A DNA stretch of 64,000 nucleotides from Sphingobacteriales bacterium 50-39. GTDB taxonomy: Bacteria; Bacteroidota; Bacteroidia; Chitinophagales; Chitinophagaceae. The position numbers and the translations under genes are program-made. Shown in pieces: positions 25,861-34,182 of this stretch. Every line of letters starts with the position of its first letter. The stretch's first letter is position 1. The stretch spans positions 62,001-126,000 of the forward strand of contig MKTZ01000005.1 of assembly GCA_001898505.1 (NCBI GenBank), written 5' to 3'. Below the pieces are notes generated by a model. It saw only the letters and a program-made list of their open reading frames with translations, searched no databases and was not told where the DNA came from.

Positions 25861-27471
25861 ATGAAAGATTACAACGCTACCGGCGCTGCACGCCCGGACG
25901 GAAACCTTCATATGCCACCTATAGTAAAAAATGCGCCAAGCGACAAGACCTGGGGCGCATTCCTGAGAGACCGGAGTATCTGGAGTGGTGTGCTGCTCTT
26001 TCTTCTCATCGCCGAGTTTGGTATTTTCAAGCTGTGCTATCCTTACCCGGATTTTTTCTCCGACAGTTACAGTTATATTATTGCGGCAAGCGAGCACCTC
26101 AACGCCAACATCTGGCCCATTGGTTACTCGAAATTCCTGGCAGTATTTCACTGGTTTACGCATTCAGCTGTTGCGCTCAACTTTTTCCAGTTTTTGTTCC
26201 TGGAGCTCGCGGCAATGTATTTCGGGCATACGATTGAATACTTTTTCCATACAGGGGACAAGACACGTATCTTCATGAACATTTTCCTGTATTTTAACCC
26301 ACTGTTCCTTTACCTGGCCAATTATGTAACGACCGACGCATTGTTTGTCGGCTTGAGCATCATCTGGGCTACACAACTGATCTGGGTGATCAAAAAGCCC
26401 AGCCCTTACCAGTTTATTATCATTTCGGTGGTGTTTTTTATTGCCTTCACTTTCCGGTATAATGCCATGTTTTACCCGGTCATCACTGCCCTTGCCTATT
26501 TTATTTCCAGGCAACGGGCCTGGGTAAAGGCCGTGGGTATCGTCACAGGGCCACTGCTGATCATCCCCTTTATCCTGTTTACATCCGACGCAGCTAAGAA
26601 AATGACCGGGACGGCGCAGTTCCCGCCTATCCTCGGCGGGTGGCAGTGGGCAAACAACGCCTTGTATATGCGCGGTTTTATTGAAGAAGACTCCGCGAAT
26701 TTTCCTACGGCTGAAACCCGCGAATTAGACGGCATCGCCAGCCGCTTTTTTGCGCAGCCCTCACGCCCGCAGGATGGCCTTGCATCCTATGTAGCGAACT
26801 TCTTTATCCGGCAACCGGAAGCGCCATTAAAAAAATACCTGCATAAACATTACCCAAATATAGAAACAGACGTGGACGAGGTGGTTGCCTGGGGCAAAGT
26901 TGCGCCGGTGTTCCAGCAGTATGGCCTGTTCCTGATCAAGCGCCACCCGTTGGCATTCCTCCGGTACTATATGCTGGTCAATTATAAAAACTATTTATTT
27001 CCGCCGCTTGAAAAGCTCGAGATCTACAACGTAGGGCAGGATAAAGTGTGGCCAATTGCTGCTTATTGGTTTGATTTCCCCTCGTTAAAGATCTCCGTGA
27101 TCTCTAAAAGCCTGCAAGGAATAATTTTACTCTTGTTCCCCACCCTGTTCTGTGTGTTGAATATTTATTACGGATGGAGCCTGTTCACCATGTTCAGGCG
27201 CAAGGAATGGCAAAATACCAGCAGAACCTTCAAAGGGGTAATGGGTATAGTGGCTCTTTTCCTCCTATTGAATTGCTGCTTCAGCGTATTTGCCAACATC
27301 ATCGTAATACGGTACCAGGTATTTCCCATGATCGTATTCCTGGTGTTCAGCATGCTGCTCACAGACCAGCTGGAACTAAAGAAGGCATACATGGGCAACC
27401 CGGCTCCGGGCAAACCGGACAAGAAGGGTGGTTACGGCGGTGCGCATGAACTAAGCCCCAATATTCTGTAA
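25861..27471 (+). CDS. GT-C-like multi-helix membrane protein
   Basis: The 536-residue protein has a short polar N-terminus and about ten to twelve membrane helices. After the first helix it has DSYSY with Asp68, resembling the catalytic acidic loop of GT-C glycosyltransferases that use lipid-linked sugars. It is homologous over its length to residues 535-1033 of the module 1 fusion protein (WP-YSKFL, GGWQ-ANNALYM, IYNVGQDKVW). It likely works in the inner membrane; the donor and acceptor are unknown. The lanthionine-synthetase gene follows after 18 bases, so they form one operon. Confidence 0.75.
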   Translation: MKDYNATGAARPDGNLHMPPIVKNAPSDKTWGAFLRDRSIWSGVLLFLLIAEFGIFKLCYPYPDFFSDSYSYIIAASEHLNANIWPIGYSKFLAVFHWFTHSAVALNFFQFLFLELAAMYFGHTIEYFFHTGDKTRIFMNIFLYFNPLFLYLANYVTTDALFVGLSIIWATQLIWVIKKPSPYQFIIISVVFFIAFTFRYNAMFYPVITALAYFISRQRAWVKAVGIVTGPLLIIPFILFTSDAAKKMTGTAQFPPILGGWQWANNALYMRGFIEEDSANFPTAETRELDGIASRFFAQPSRPQDGLASYVANFFIRQPEAPLKKYLHKHYPNIETDVDEVVAWGKVAPVFQQYGLFLIKRHPLAFLRYYMLVNYKNYLFPPLEKLEIYNVGQDKVWPIAAYWFDFPSLKISVISKSLQGIILLLFPTLFCVLNIYYGWSLFTMFRRKEWQNTSRTFKGVMGIVALFLLLNCCFSVFANIIVIRYQVFPMIVFLVFSMLLTDQLELKKAYMGNPAPGKPDKKGGYGGAHELSPNIL

Positions 27472-27489
27472 AACGTTAACCCACCTGTT

Positions 27490-30177
27490 ATGCAAATGCC
27501 TGTTACATCGCCAAGCGTACCCTTGTCCCCGGCCACGGGCTGGAATGAATCGGATTTTTCCACCATCCTTTCCGCGCATGGCGCAGGCTTTGAAGCGGCA
27601 GACAACTACTGGCGGGTAGGAGCACTGAAGCAGGTACAGGGATGGATACTGGACCTTTCGTTTACCTTATATGACCTGCCTGCCGGTTTGGAGGCAGTGG
27701 TGCCGATATTGCTGGTGGACAACATAGCTTTCCAGGTAATCGCTGATATGCAGACAGCCACAGATTTTGTACACGGATATGTCGGGATTGAAAAGATCGG
27801 AAAAATGGTCTCCGTGTTTTGCCCGGATGACCGTAAAGCTAACCAACTGGCTGCGGAACTGATTGCAGCAACATCAAGATTTAACGGCCCTGCTGTTTTG
27901 ACGGATAGGTACCTCGGAGGAACTGTATACGCCCGGTATGGCGCTTTCGAGCCGGTAATGGTTGAAACGAAAGCAGGAAGAAAAGAACCGCATATTTACA
28001 TGCCCGACCTCACGCTGGTGCCCGATACTGAGCAGATACCTTTCCAATTGCCTGCGTGGGTTCGCTGGCCGTTTGAAAGGCTGGCGGCGGCTGAGCCCCC
28101 GAAACCTAAAAAGGTGCTTAACCATTTTTACCGCCCGGTCGTGTTGTTAAAGGAAGATGTAAGAGGTAATGTTTACAAAGGGCTATATCTCAAAAGCCTG
28201 CTGAGGGTAAAGGACTGCGTGATCAAACAGGGGAAGAAAGGGATGACGTCGGACATATACGGCAGGGAAATGCACCACCGCCTCGCCTGGCAGTGTGCGC
28301 TACACAGGGCTATGGAAGGCATTGTGCCCCTACCTAAAATTTATGACCTGTTTGTGGTGGAGGGTGACACCTACCTGGCCATGGAATATATCAACGGCAA
28401 GGCACTATACGACCGGGTAAAAGAAATCAACCACCAGGGCGCATCCTGGCAGGGGCTGGAAAGCGCCCAACGGCTGGCGATCCTTGGTTATATCAGGGAG
28501 ATCGTCTTCCTAGTCGGGGAATTTCACAAGCAGGGTTTTGTCCACAGGGATGTCCATCCCGGCAACTTTATGGTAGATAAACAGGACCGGCTTGTCCTCA
28601 TTGATATTGAATTGGCTTATTCGGTACGGGAGCAGCAGCCCGAGCCGCCCTTTACCTACGGAACCGCGGGGTTTATGTCGCCGGAGCAACAGGATATTTT
28701 GGCACCAACCTTTAAAGAAGATATTTATGGGATTGGCGCGACGATGGTAAACCTGATGACGGGGGTATCACCTTCCAAGCTGGAGTTTGCGGGCAAGGGC
28801 CAGCTCAGCGAGGCGCTTGCCCTGATGATCGGAGACCCAGTGATGGAGGAAATGGTGATACGTTGCCTGGACAGGGCACCTGGCCGCCGACCGGAAATTG
28901 CGGAGATCCTAAGCGTCCTTGAGGCTTCGCTCGCCGCCTTGAAATCGGGGCCGAAGATCGCTTCTGAAAAAAATGAAATAGACACTGCTTTAGAAACGCA
29001 GGTTAGAACTGCCCTAAATAAAGCCCTTCGGGGGCTGGCAGAGGAGCCTGTGATCATTTCGGAGGGCCTTTGGTATTTTAAAATGGTGAAGGAGGGAAAC
29101 TTTGGTGTTCCGCAAATGCGGGAATATACAAAATACCCGGGCCTGCGCAATGGCATGGCGGGCGTGCTCCTGGCCATAGCCAAGGCCTTACAAGCGGGAT
29201 TGAGCATTGAATACCTTGTACCCAACTGCCTGAAGGCAAGGGATTATCTTGAAACGTTCCTGACAAACAGTACAGAGGTATCTAATGCTGGCTATTACGA
29301 CGGGAAAGCAGGGATAGCAGTTGCTATAGCAGAAGCTATTAAAAATGGCTTGGTGCCAGACGGCGCAAAAAACCGGGGGTTGATATACACTGCCCTCAGC
29401 AGCAGCGGCGGGGAGACAGGCGGGCTACATTACGGTGATGGCCTCGCAGGGATTGGGATGGCCGTACTGTACTGCCATCAATACCTTGAAAAAGATTATT
29501 CTACCAGGAGGTTGACCGAAATAACCAGTATCCTCTTAAGCACTCAGAACCGGGAAGGGCTTTGGGAACGCAGCGGCAGGCCAAAAAAAGACGCAGGAAA
29601 AATATCGCTGGGATTTGGCCAGGGGGACTGCGGGCTTATCTGGTACCTGCTTCACTCCTATTCCTTGTCCGGGAACAAGGCCGAAAGAAATGCGCTCGAA
29701 AGAACTGTACCCAAGTTACTGAAAGCTGCTGGCGGGATCACGGAAACAGCTATGGGCACATACCTGGAAAAAAATACTAACGGGTTGATCCTGGGCGATG
29801 AATTACCAGGGATGCTTCACACCATGATAAAAATGAGCGAAGTGCTGGGTAAACACGAATGCAGGGCCGCAGCTGAACAGGTGCTTCGCCTGCTGCCGGA
29901 TAGATTCACGAACAACAACTTTACCGCATGGAACGGGTTAGCAGCCCTGGGCGAAGCTTATCTCAGCGCATGGCATGTATTCGGCAATCACGAATGGAGG
30001 CAAAGGGCAACATGGATTGCTGCCCTGTATGCCCACCTGCATGGGAATAACCCACATGGCTATGCGTTTTGGATGACAGACGAAAGTGATGCACCCACCG
30101 CATCTTTTATGAATGGGAACAGCGGTATCATCCATTTCCTGGCTCGTTATCTGTCAGGGGGGCGGGGATTTTATTGA
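27490..30177 (+). CDS. Class III-type lanthionine synthetase (lyase-kinase-cyclase)
   Basis: The 895-residue protein has the three-part layout of LanKC/LanL enzymes, which phosphorylate Ser/Thr, eliminate phosphate and may cyclise peptides. Residues about 20-215 resemble the N-terminal lyase region (GWILDLSFTLYDL, YARYGAF at 147-153). A kinase domain spans about 220-490: Lys246 in CVIKQG, HRDVHPGNF with Asp354, IDIELA with Asp372, and GTAGFMSPEQ. A LanC-like cyclase domain spans about 550-895 (GLRNGMAG, YYDGKAG, GFGQGDCG, NGNSG). The zinc ligands of classical LanC are absent: the Cys and Cys-His positions are Gly710, Met874 and Asn875. This favours class III over class IV. Six peptide genes follow. 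Confidence 0.85.
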   Translation: MQMPVTSPSVPLSPATGWNESDFSTILSAHGAGFEAADNYWRVGALKQVQGWILDLSFTLYDLPAGLEAVVPILLVDNIAFQVIADMQTATDFVHGYVGIEKIGKMVSVFCPDDRKANQLAAELIAATSRFNGPAVLTDRYLGGTVYARYGAFEPVMVETKAGRKEPHIYMPDLTLVPDTEQIPFQLPAWVRWPFERLAAAEPPKPKKVLNHFYRPVVLLKEDVRGNVYKGLYLKSLLRVKDCVIKQGKKGMTSDIYGREMHHRLAWQCALHRAMEGIVPLPKIYDLFVVEGDTYLAMEYINGKALYDRVKEINHQGASWQGLESAQRLAILGYIREIVFLVGEFHKQGFVHRDVHPGNFMVDKQDRLVLIDIELAYSVREQQPEPPFTYGTAGFMSPEQQDILAPTFKEDIYGIGATMVNLMTGVSPSKLEFAGKGQLSEALALMIGDPVMEEMVIRCLDRAPGRRPEIAEILSVLEASLAALKSGPKIASEKNEIDTALETQVRTALNKALRGLAEEPVIISEGLWYFKMVKEGNFGVPQMREYTKYPGLRNGMAGVLLAIAKALQAGLSIEYLVPNCLKARDYLETFLTNSTEVSNAGYYDGKAGIAVAIAEAIKNGLVPDGAKNRGLIYTALSSSGGETGGLHYGDGLAGIGMAVLYCHQYLEKDYSTRRLTEITSILLSTQNREGLWERSGRPKKDAGKISLGFGQGDCGLIWYLLHSYSLSGNKAERNALERTVPKLLKAAGGITETAMGTYLEKNTNGLILGDELPGMLHTMIKMSEVLGKHECRAAAEQVLRLLPDRFTNNNFTAWNGLAALGEAYLSAWHVFGNHEWRQRATWIAALYAHLHGNNPHGYAFWMTDESDAPTASFMNGNSGIIHFLARYLSGGRGFY

Positions 30178-30224
30178 CAAAAGTTCTTTGCGCAATATCA
30201 CTGGCGAGTTAACTAAGCGGTGAA

Positions 30225-30289
30225 ACCGGGACCTGCCCCCGGAGTAAGGCAGGAAAAGGGGAAGCCGAAAACCTTGCAACAGAGTAGGC
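30225..30289 (+). promoter_or_regulatory. Conserved leader RNA-like element, copy B
   Basis: A CCTGCC/GGCAGG hairpin is followed by AAAAGGGGAAGCCGAAAACC, then T, a spacer and AGAGTAGG. The core matches copies A, A' and C while the hairpin bases differ but still pair. It lies 30 bases before peptide gene 1, in the gap after the synthetase gene, and could adjust the ratio of peptide to enzyme. Confidence 0.6.
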
Positions 30290-30318
30290 ACCATTACATA
30301 AACCTATCAATGTTTTTT

Positions 30319-30579
30319 ATGAAAAAGTCAAAAATCTTCATCGGCGCCGCTACTTTGATGTTGGCTGTTACTGCCTTTGTAGCTACTAAAGCAAATTACA
30401 AGAAATTCGCTACGTTCAGCACAGCTGTAACTGCAGCCGGCGGCGTAAAAGTTATCGGTTCCAGTATTTTCACTACTGTATCTTCTGCTGGCTCCCAGGC
30501 TTACTTAGCTACTGCTGGTGGTACAACTAAGGCTTTGTTTACCAAAGTCAACAGGACCAAGATTGCTTATCTTAAGTAG
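30319..30579 (+). CDS. Tandem short peptide 1, candidate precursor
   Basis: The 86-residue product starts at the ATG at 30319; the open frame goes back to 30220, but paralogues fix the start. A basic and hydrophobic leader, MKKSKIFIGAATLMLAVTAF, is signal-peptide-like, with a possible cut after ATKA. The rest is rich in Ser, Thr, Ala and Gly (FATFSTAVTAAGG, SIFTTVSSAGSQAYL) and ends LFTKVNRTKIAYLK. It has no cysteine. It follows the lanthionine synthetase gene and the leader element, so it is a candidate substrate, but a lanthionine ring could not form within it. Confidence 0.75.
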   Translation: MKKSKIFIGAATLMLAVTAFVATKANYKKFATFSTAVTAAGGVKVIGSSIFTTVSSAGSQAYLATAGGTTKALFTKVNRTKIAYLK

Positions 30580-30617
30580 TCCCGGTAAATTGGGAAACCA
30601 ATTTGCTTCAAAACATG

Positions 30618-30649
30618 GCATTGCGCTGGTGTACACACCGGTGCAATGC
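30618..30649 (+). terminator. Strong hairpin after peptide gene 1
   Basis: GCATTGC and GCAATGC close a long imperfect stem with GGTGT/ACACC inside, followed by TGTTTG rather than a full T run. A smaller hairpin with a GAAA loop, AAATTGG/CCAATTT, lies just before it at 30587-30604. Together they may slow transcription or protect the 3' end of the peptide 1 message. Confidence 0.5.
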
Positions 30650-30760
30650 TGTTTGTACATACCTACCCATTTTCATAACTGTTGTTTAAAAAAGCAGGGC
30701 CGCAATAAGGGCAACCTTGTCAAACGCTGGTTGATTTGAACAATATCAACGCCATTAATT

Positions 30761-31021
30761 ATGAAAGTGACATTAATCCTGGCAAGCGGTATATTAACCA
30801 TATTGAGTACGGCCGTCATTTTAGTAACGAGGGCAAATAAAAGGTTCACCGGGTTTTCTACTGCGGTAAACTGGAACGGCACGATCCGCGTAATTGGACC
30901 GAATATATTTACCACCGTAGCTGAACATGGAAGCCGCGCTTTCCTAGTAAGTGAGGGCGGTACACAGGAATGGTACCTGTTCACTAAGGTTAACCGTACA
31001 AAGCTTGCGTACCTGAAATAA
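30761..31021 (+). CDS. Tandem short peptide 2, candidate precursor
   Basis: The 86-residue product has the leader MKVTLILASGILTILSTAVI and a core aligned with peptide 1: FTGFSTAVNWNGTIRVIG, NIFTTVAEHGSRAFL, GGTQEWYLFTKVNRTKLAYL and a final K. It has no cysteine. The N-terminus differs most, while the last 15 residues are nearly the same as in peptide 1. I do not find the leader element directly upstream. Confidence 0.7.
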   Translation: MKVTLILASGILTILSTAVILVTRANKRFTGFSTAVNWNGTIRVIGPNIFTTVAEHGSRAFLVSEGGTQEWYLFTKVNRTKLAYLK

Positions 31022-31125
31022 AAACAACCCTGTCGTAACGGCGCAAAATTTCTGTAGCAGGACCGGGGCCAACATAATTGGCACCGGAGGATGCTTATAT
31101 TTTTCAAAAAAAACAATACGCTGTT

Positions 31126-31380
31126 ATGAAAAAAACGCATTTATTCGTTGTAATTGCCTTTGGTACATTATCTGTGACAGCCTTCCTGCGTGCCCAAGCC
31201 GGCAGGTTGCAAGCTGTCTTCCACACTGCCGTAACAGTCAACGGCATAAAGGTATACGCAAACTTCACCACAAATATCAGCCGGGGCTGCCCAGTTTTCC
31301 TGCTAACCGCAGCGGGAACAGCAAGAACACTTTTTACAGCCCCATACAGGCTTAAACAGGCTTACCTAAAATGCAACTGA
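31126..31380 (+). CDS. Tandem short peptide 3, two-cysteine subfamily
   Basis: From the ATG at 31126 the product has 84 residues; the frame is open from 31078. The leader is MKKTHLFVVIAFGTLSVTAF. The core reads VFHTAVTVNGIKVYANFTTN, then ISRGCPVFLLTAAGTARTLF, and ends RLKQAYLKCN. It has two cysteines, at GCP and at the penultimate residue. It pairs with peptide 6 as a second subfamily of the same family. Confidence 0.7.
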   Translation: MKKTHLFVVIAFGTLSVTAFLRAQAGRLQAVFHTAVTVNGIKVYANFTTNISRGCPVFLLTAAGTARTLFTAPYRLKQAYLKCN

Positions 31381-31389
31381 TGAATTGAA

Positions 31390-31439
31390 CCTGCACAAGA
31401 TCCCGCAGGAGGGGATGCCGAAAACCTTTTAGAGTAGGC
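31390..31439 (+). promoter_or_regulatory. Conserved leader RNA-like element, copy C
   Basis: A CCTGC/GCAGG hairpin is followed by AGGGGATGCCGAAAACCT, a four-base spacer and AGAGTAGG. It is the most compact of the four copies and lies 23 bases before the frameshifted peptide gene 4. Confidence 0.6.
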
Positions 31440-31462
31440 GAAACTTGTAAACCTTATTTTTT

Positions 31463-31731
31463 ATGAAAAAGTCGAAAATTTTTATCGGTGCTGCCACAGT
31501 TGTGCTGGTGATAACTACATACTTCTCCGCAATAGCAAACTATAAAAAATTTGCCACCTTCTCTACAGCGGTCACCGCCGCCGGTAATGTCAGGATCATT
31601 GGGTTGAATATATTTACAACCATAGCTGCCCATGGCAACCAGGTGTTCCTCCTAATGGAGGAACGCAGGAGTGGTATTTTTTCACAAAGGTAAACAGGGC
31701 AAAACCGGCCTACCTGAGAACAGGTATGTAA
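31463..31731 (+). pseudogene. Tandem short peptide 4, frameshifted
   Basis: The first 65 or so residues match peptide 1 closely: MKKSKIFIGAATVVLVITTY, NYKKFATFSTAVTAAGNVRI, NIFTTIAAHGNQVFL. At about 31652-31660 the frame is lost, and the product would end as MEERRSGIFSQR at 31693. In the neighbouring frame the family ending continues as GGTQEWYFFTKVNR, AKPAYLRTGM and a stop at 31729-31731. A single-base indel explains this. The regulatory element upstream is intact. Confidence 0.8.
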
Positions 31732-31791
31732 ACAGAAATTATCGTCATGAATTTTTATTTCAACGCAAACTACGACTATCAACTAATTACC

Positions 31792-32055
31792 ATGATTAAA
31801 AGAAAAATATCCGTCATTGCTGGCGCGGTAATCCTGGCTGCCCTCGCGGCCTCTGCCCGTATGCATGCCGCAAAAAAGTTCGCAAGCTTTTGTACCTGCG
31901 TGACGGCTGCAGGCACGGCGCGCGTTAATGGCAGTACCAATATTTTCACAACCGTTTCCAGCGCAGGCTCACAGGCATACCTTTTTACGGTGCAAGGGAC
32001 TTATAAGGTGCTGTTTACAAAAGTGAACAGGACAAAAATTTGTTACCTTAAATAG
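31792..32055 (+). CDS. Tandem short peptide 5, three cysteines
   Basis: From the ATG at 31792 the product has 87 residues; a start at 31747 is possible but unlike the family. The leader is MIKRKISVIAGAVILAALAA. The core reads KKFASFCTCVTAAGTARVNG, NIFTTVSSAGSQAYLF and LFTKVNRTKICYLK. It is a peptide 1-type sequence that has gained cysteines at FCTC and KICY. With these it could in principle form thioether or disulfide links. Confidence 0.7.
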   Translation: MIKRKISVIAGAVILAALAASARMHAAKKFASFCTCVTAAGTARVNGSTNIFTTVSSAGSQAYLFTVQGTYKVLFTKVNRTKICYLK

Positions 32056-32291
32056 GCTTAAAAAGGTTACTGCGCCTAAATTTTCAAAAACGTACTGACC
32101 TTTACCGTGCTCTTATAAGAGAAGATGGGAATTACAATTGCACATCAGTTATCGCTCTGGTTTGTAGTGAGCTTCTTTTGAAAGCCATTTTTGACCTTAT
32201 CGTAACGGCAAAAGAGATTCAATTAACAACTCGGTTCAATGGTGTTTTTTGAAAATCTGTCATCCATTTTTTGTAATATTAAAACGCTGTT

Positions 32292-32546
32292 ATGAAAAAG
32301 AAGCCCCTGTTCATTGTTTTGGCCTTTGCAACGTTATCCGTAGCCGCATATCTGCGCGCAAAGGCTACAAAGCTGCAATTAACATTCCACACCGCAGTAA
32401 CTGCGAACGGAGTAAGAGTGTATGCGAATTTCACGACAAATATGGCGGCGGGCTGCCCAACATATTTGTTGACCGCGGGGGGTATGGCGAGGACATTGTT
32501 TACGGTCGCGTACCGGGTCAAACAGGCATACCTCGTCTGCAATTGA
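32292..32546 (+). CDS. Tandem short peptide 6, two-cysteine subfamily
   Basis: The 84-residue product has the leader MKKKPLFIVLAFATLSVAAY and the core FHTAVTANGVRVYANFTTNM, AAGCPTYLLTAGGMARTLF, ending RVKQAYLVCN. It closely matches peptide 3, including both cysteines. Both genes have TCGTAACGGC 91-92 bases before the ATG and ACGCTGTT directly before it. It is the last gene of the + strand operon and converges on the protease gene with a nine-base gap. Confidence 0.7.
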   Translation: MKKKPLFIVLAFATLSVAAYLRAKATKLQLTFHTAVTANGVRVYANFTTNMAAGCPTYLLTAGGMARTLFTVAYRVKQAYLVCN

Positions 32547-32555
32547 GCAAGGCCC

Positions 32556-34163
32556 TTAGGGGTGCGCCTGGTATTTCGCTGCAAGCAGCAGCGCATTGTA
32601 GGTATTGACTATACCGCCCGAGCTACAGAGGTCGGCAAAGGGCCGGGTGATCCTGGCGGCATTGCTTCCTGGTTGTATGACCGGGTGGCTCACCTTGTAA
32701 ACAGATTGTCGGATGATGGCTGCCACCTGTGCAGCGGTGAGGTGGGGGAAGAGTTCCATAATCAGGGCCGCAAGGCCTGCGACTACCGGTGTGGCCATGC
32801 TCGTACCGTTGAAATGCTCGTATTTTGAACCAGGTATGGTGGAATAGATCCTGACACCGGGGGCAAATACATCTACTGCTGCCCTGCCATAGTTGGAGAA
32901 AGGCGCGGCCAGGGTGGAATCGTCTGCCCAACCCGAAGCGCCAACATCCAGCCAGGCTTCAGCTTCGCCGGAGCCGTCCGCATAGTGTTTGTTGGGGAAA
33001 AAGGATTGCGTACCCAGTTGGTCAAGGTTCTTGCCGTCGTTCCCGGCAGCGTGAACGATCAGGACATTGTGTTGCATCGCGTATTTTACGGCAGCGTCTA
33101 CGTCCTTCTTTCCCGGGCTGCCGTACAAGCCCAGGCTAAGGTTGATGACCCGTGCGCCATTGTCTACCGCGTACCGGATGGCAGACGCAAGGTTTGCGTC
33201 CACCATCTTTGGGTACAATGCGGAGTAGATTTTAATGGGCATGATGAGCACGCTGTCGGCAATCCCATCCACGCTATCGCCGTTTTCACGGTTGGCAGCA
33301 ATGATGCCGGCGATATGGGTGCCATGGAAGGTAAGGGGCTGGCTATGGTAAAAATCGTCTGTTGCAGAGAAGGTAAACACCCTGTCATAGCAGATGTTGG
33401 CGTTTTGTTCCAGGTACCCCGCGACGATACCGGCGCTATCGCTTCCGGTGGTAAGATGGCCAACGCAAAATGCCAGGGATTGCCGCGCTTTGTCTATGGC
33501 CTCCGTTTTAAAACTGGCAAAATCGGGGTAGGCAGGAAGTTGGGCTAAAATGGCGTCGATGATCCATTTATCTGAAGAATCCTTTTGCCGCCACTGCCGA
33601 AGCTGCGCGATCGTGGGGTTGTTTGATCCAATGTGTTCCTGCAGGGTGTCCATTATCCGCTGTGCTGATTTCACATCATCTAGTGAACGGGCCAGTTTTT
33701 CCCGGATGTCCTCGTAGTCTTTCCAAATTTTCCTGAACTGCTGGTACGGTAGCCGCAGCTCGGGCGGTACCGTAGTGTAGGACAGGCTGTCAAAGAATTG
33801 CTTTTTATGCTGGGCCAGGAAAACAAGGCTGTCACGGGAAACGGGCAGCCCTGCAAAATTCCACCCGTGCACATCATCTGTATAGCCATTGTGGTCATCG
33901 TCCAGGTGATTGCCTGGGATCTCGCCGGGGTTTGCCCACAGATGCCCTTTCAGGTCGTGATGGCTGGTATCAATGCCGCTGTCTATTACCGCGACAATGA
34001 CCTGGTACCGCTTTCCGGCAATAAGTTGTTTGTAGGCCTTCTCCGTGCTGGTGCCGGGTACCCCGTTTTCGAGCAGGTCCTTATTTTGCCAGTTATCCGA
34101 TTGCGCCAGAGCGGCCCAGGGTATGGCTGCCAGCAGCCCGGTAATGAGCATCCATGTTTTCAT
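32556..34163 (-). CDS. Exported S8 (subtilisin-type) serine protease
   Basis: The 535-residue protein has a signal peptide ending near WAALAQ (residue 21). The triad is Asp61 in AVIDSGIDTSHHDL, His280 in TFHGTHIAGIIAA and Ser455 in FNGTSMATPVVAG; Asn375 in HAAGNDG is the oxyanion residue. About 200 residues separate Asp and His, much more than in subtilisin, so a helical insertion is present. It is the last gene of the module 2 susC operon and faces the peptide genes. A role in cutting the peptides is plausible by position only; similar proteases are also common as general periplasmic enzymes in this phylum. Confidence 0.88.
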   Translation of the reverse strand: MKTWMLITGLLAAIPWAALAQSDNWQNKDLLENGVPGTSTEKAYKQLIAGKRYQVIVAVIDSGIDTSHHDLKGHLWANPGEIPGNHLDDDHNGYTDDVHGWNFAGLPVSRDSLVFLAQHKKQFFDSLSYTTVPPELRLPYQQFRKIWKDYEDIREKLARSLDDVKSAQRIMDTLQEHIGSNNPTIAQLRQWRQKDSSDKWIIDAILAQLPAYPDFASFKTEAIDKARQSLAFCVGHLTTGSDSAGIVAGYLEQNANICYDRVFTFSATDDFYHSQPLTFHGTHIAGIIAANRENGDSVDGIADSVLIMPIKIYSALYPKMVDANLASAIRYAVDNGARVINLSLGLYGSPGKKDVDAAVKYAMQHNVLIVHAAGNDGKNLDQLGTQSFFPNKHYADGSGEAEAWLDVGASGWADDSTLAAPFSNYGRAAVDVFAPGVRIYSTIPGSKYEHFNGTSMATPVVAGLAALIMELFPHLTAAQVAAIIRQSVYKVSHPVIQPGSNAARITRPFADLCSSGGIVNTYNALLLAAKYQAHP

Positions 34164-34182
34164 ACAGGCCTTTCTTGTCTGC

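Noticed and set aside
30225-30289. Cobalamin or TPP riboswitch before the peptide genes
   Set aside because: The GGGGA and CCGAAAACC pieces recall parts of such elements, but the full cores are missing and the element is too short.
30319-32546. CRISPR-like or satellite repeat array
   Set aside because: The periodicity comes from six paralogous coding genes of unequal spacing, not from identical short repeats.
32556-34163. Bacteriocin-type ABC exporter or dedicated leader peptidase domain
   Set aside because: No ABC transporter or C39 peptidase is encoded anywhere in the modules; only the S8 protease is present.
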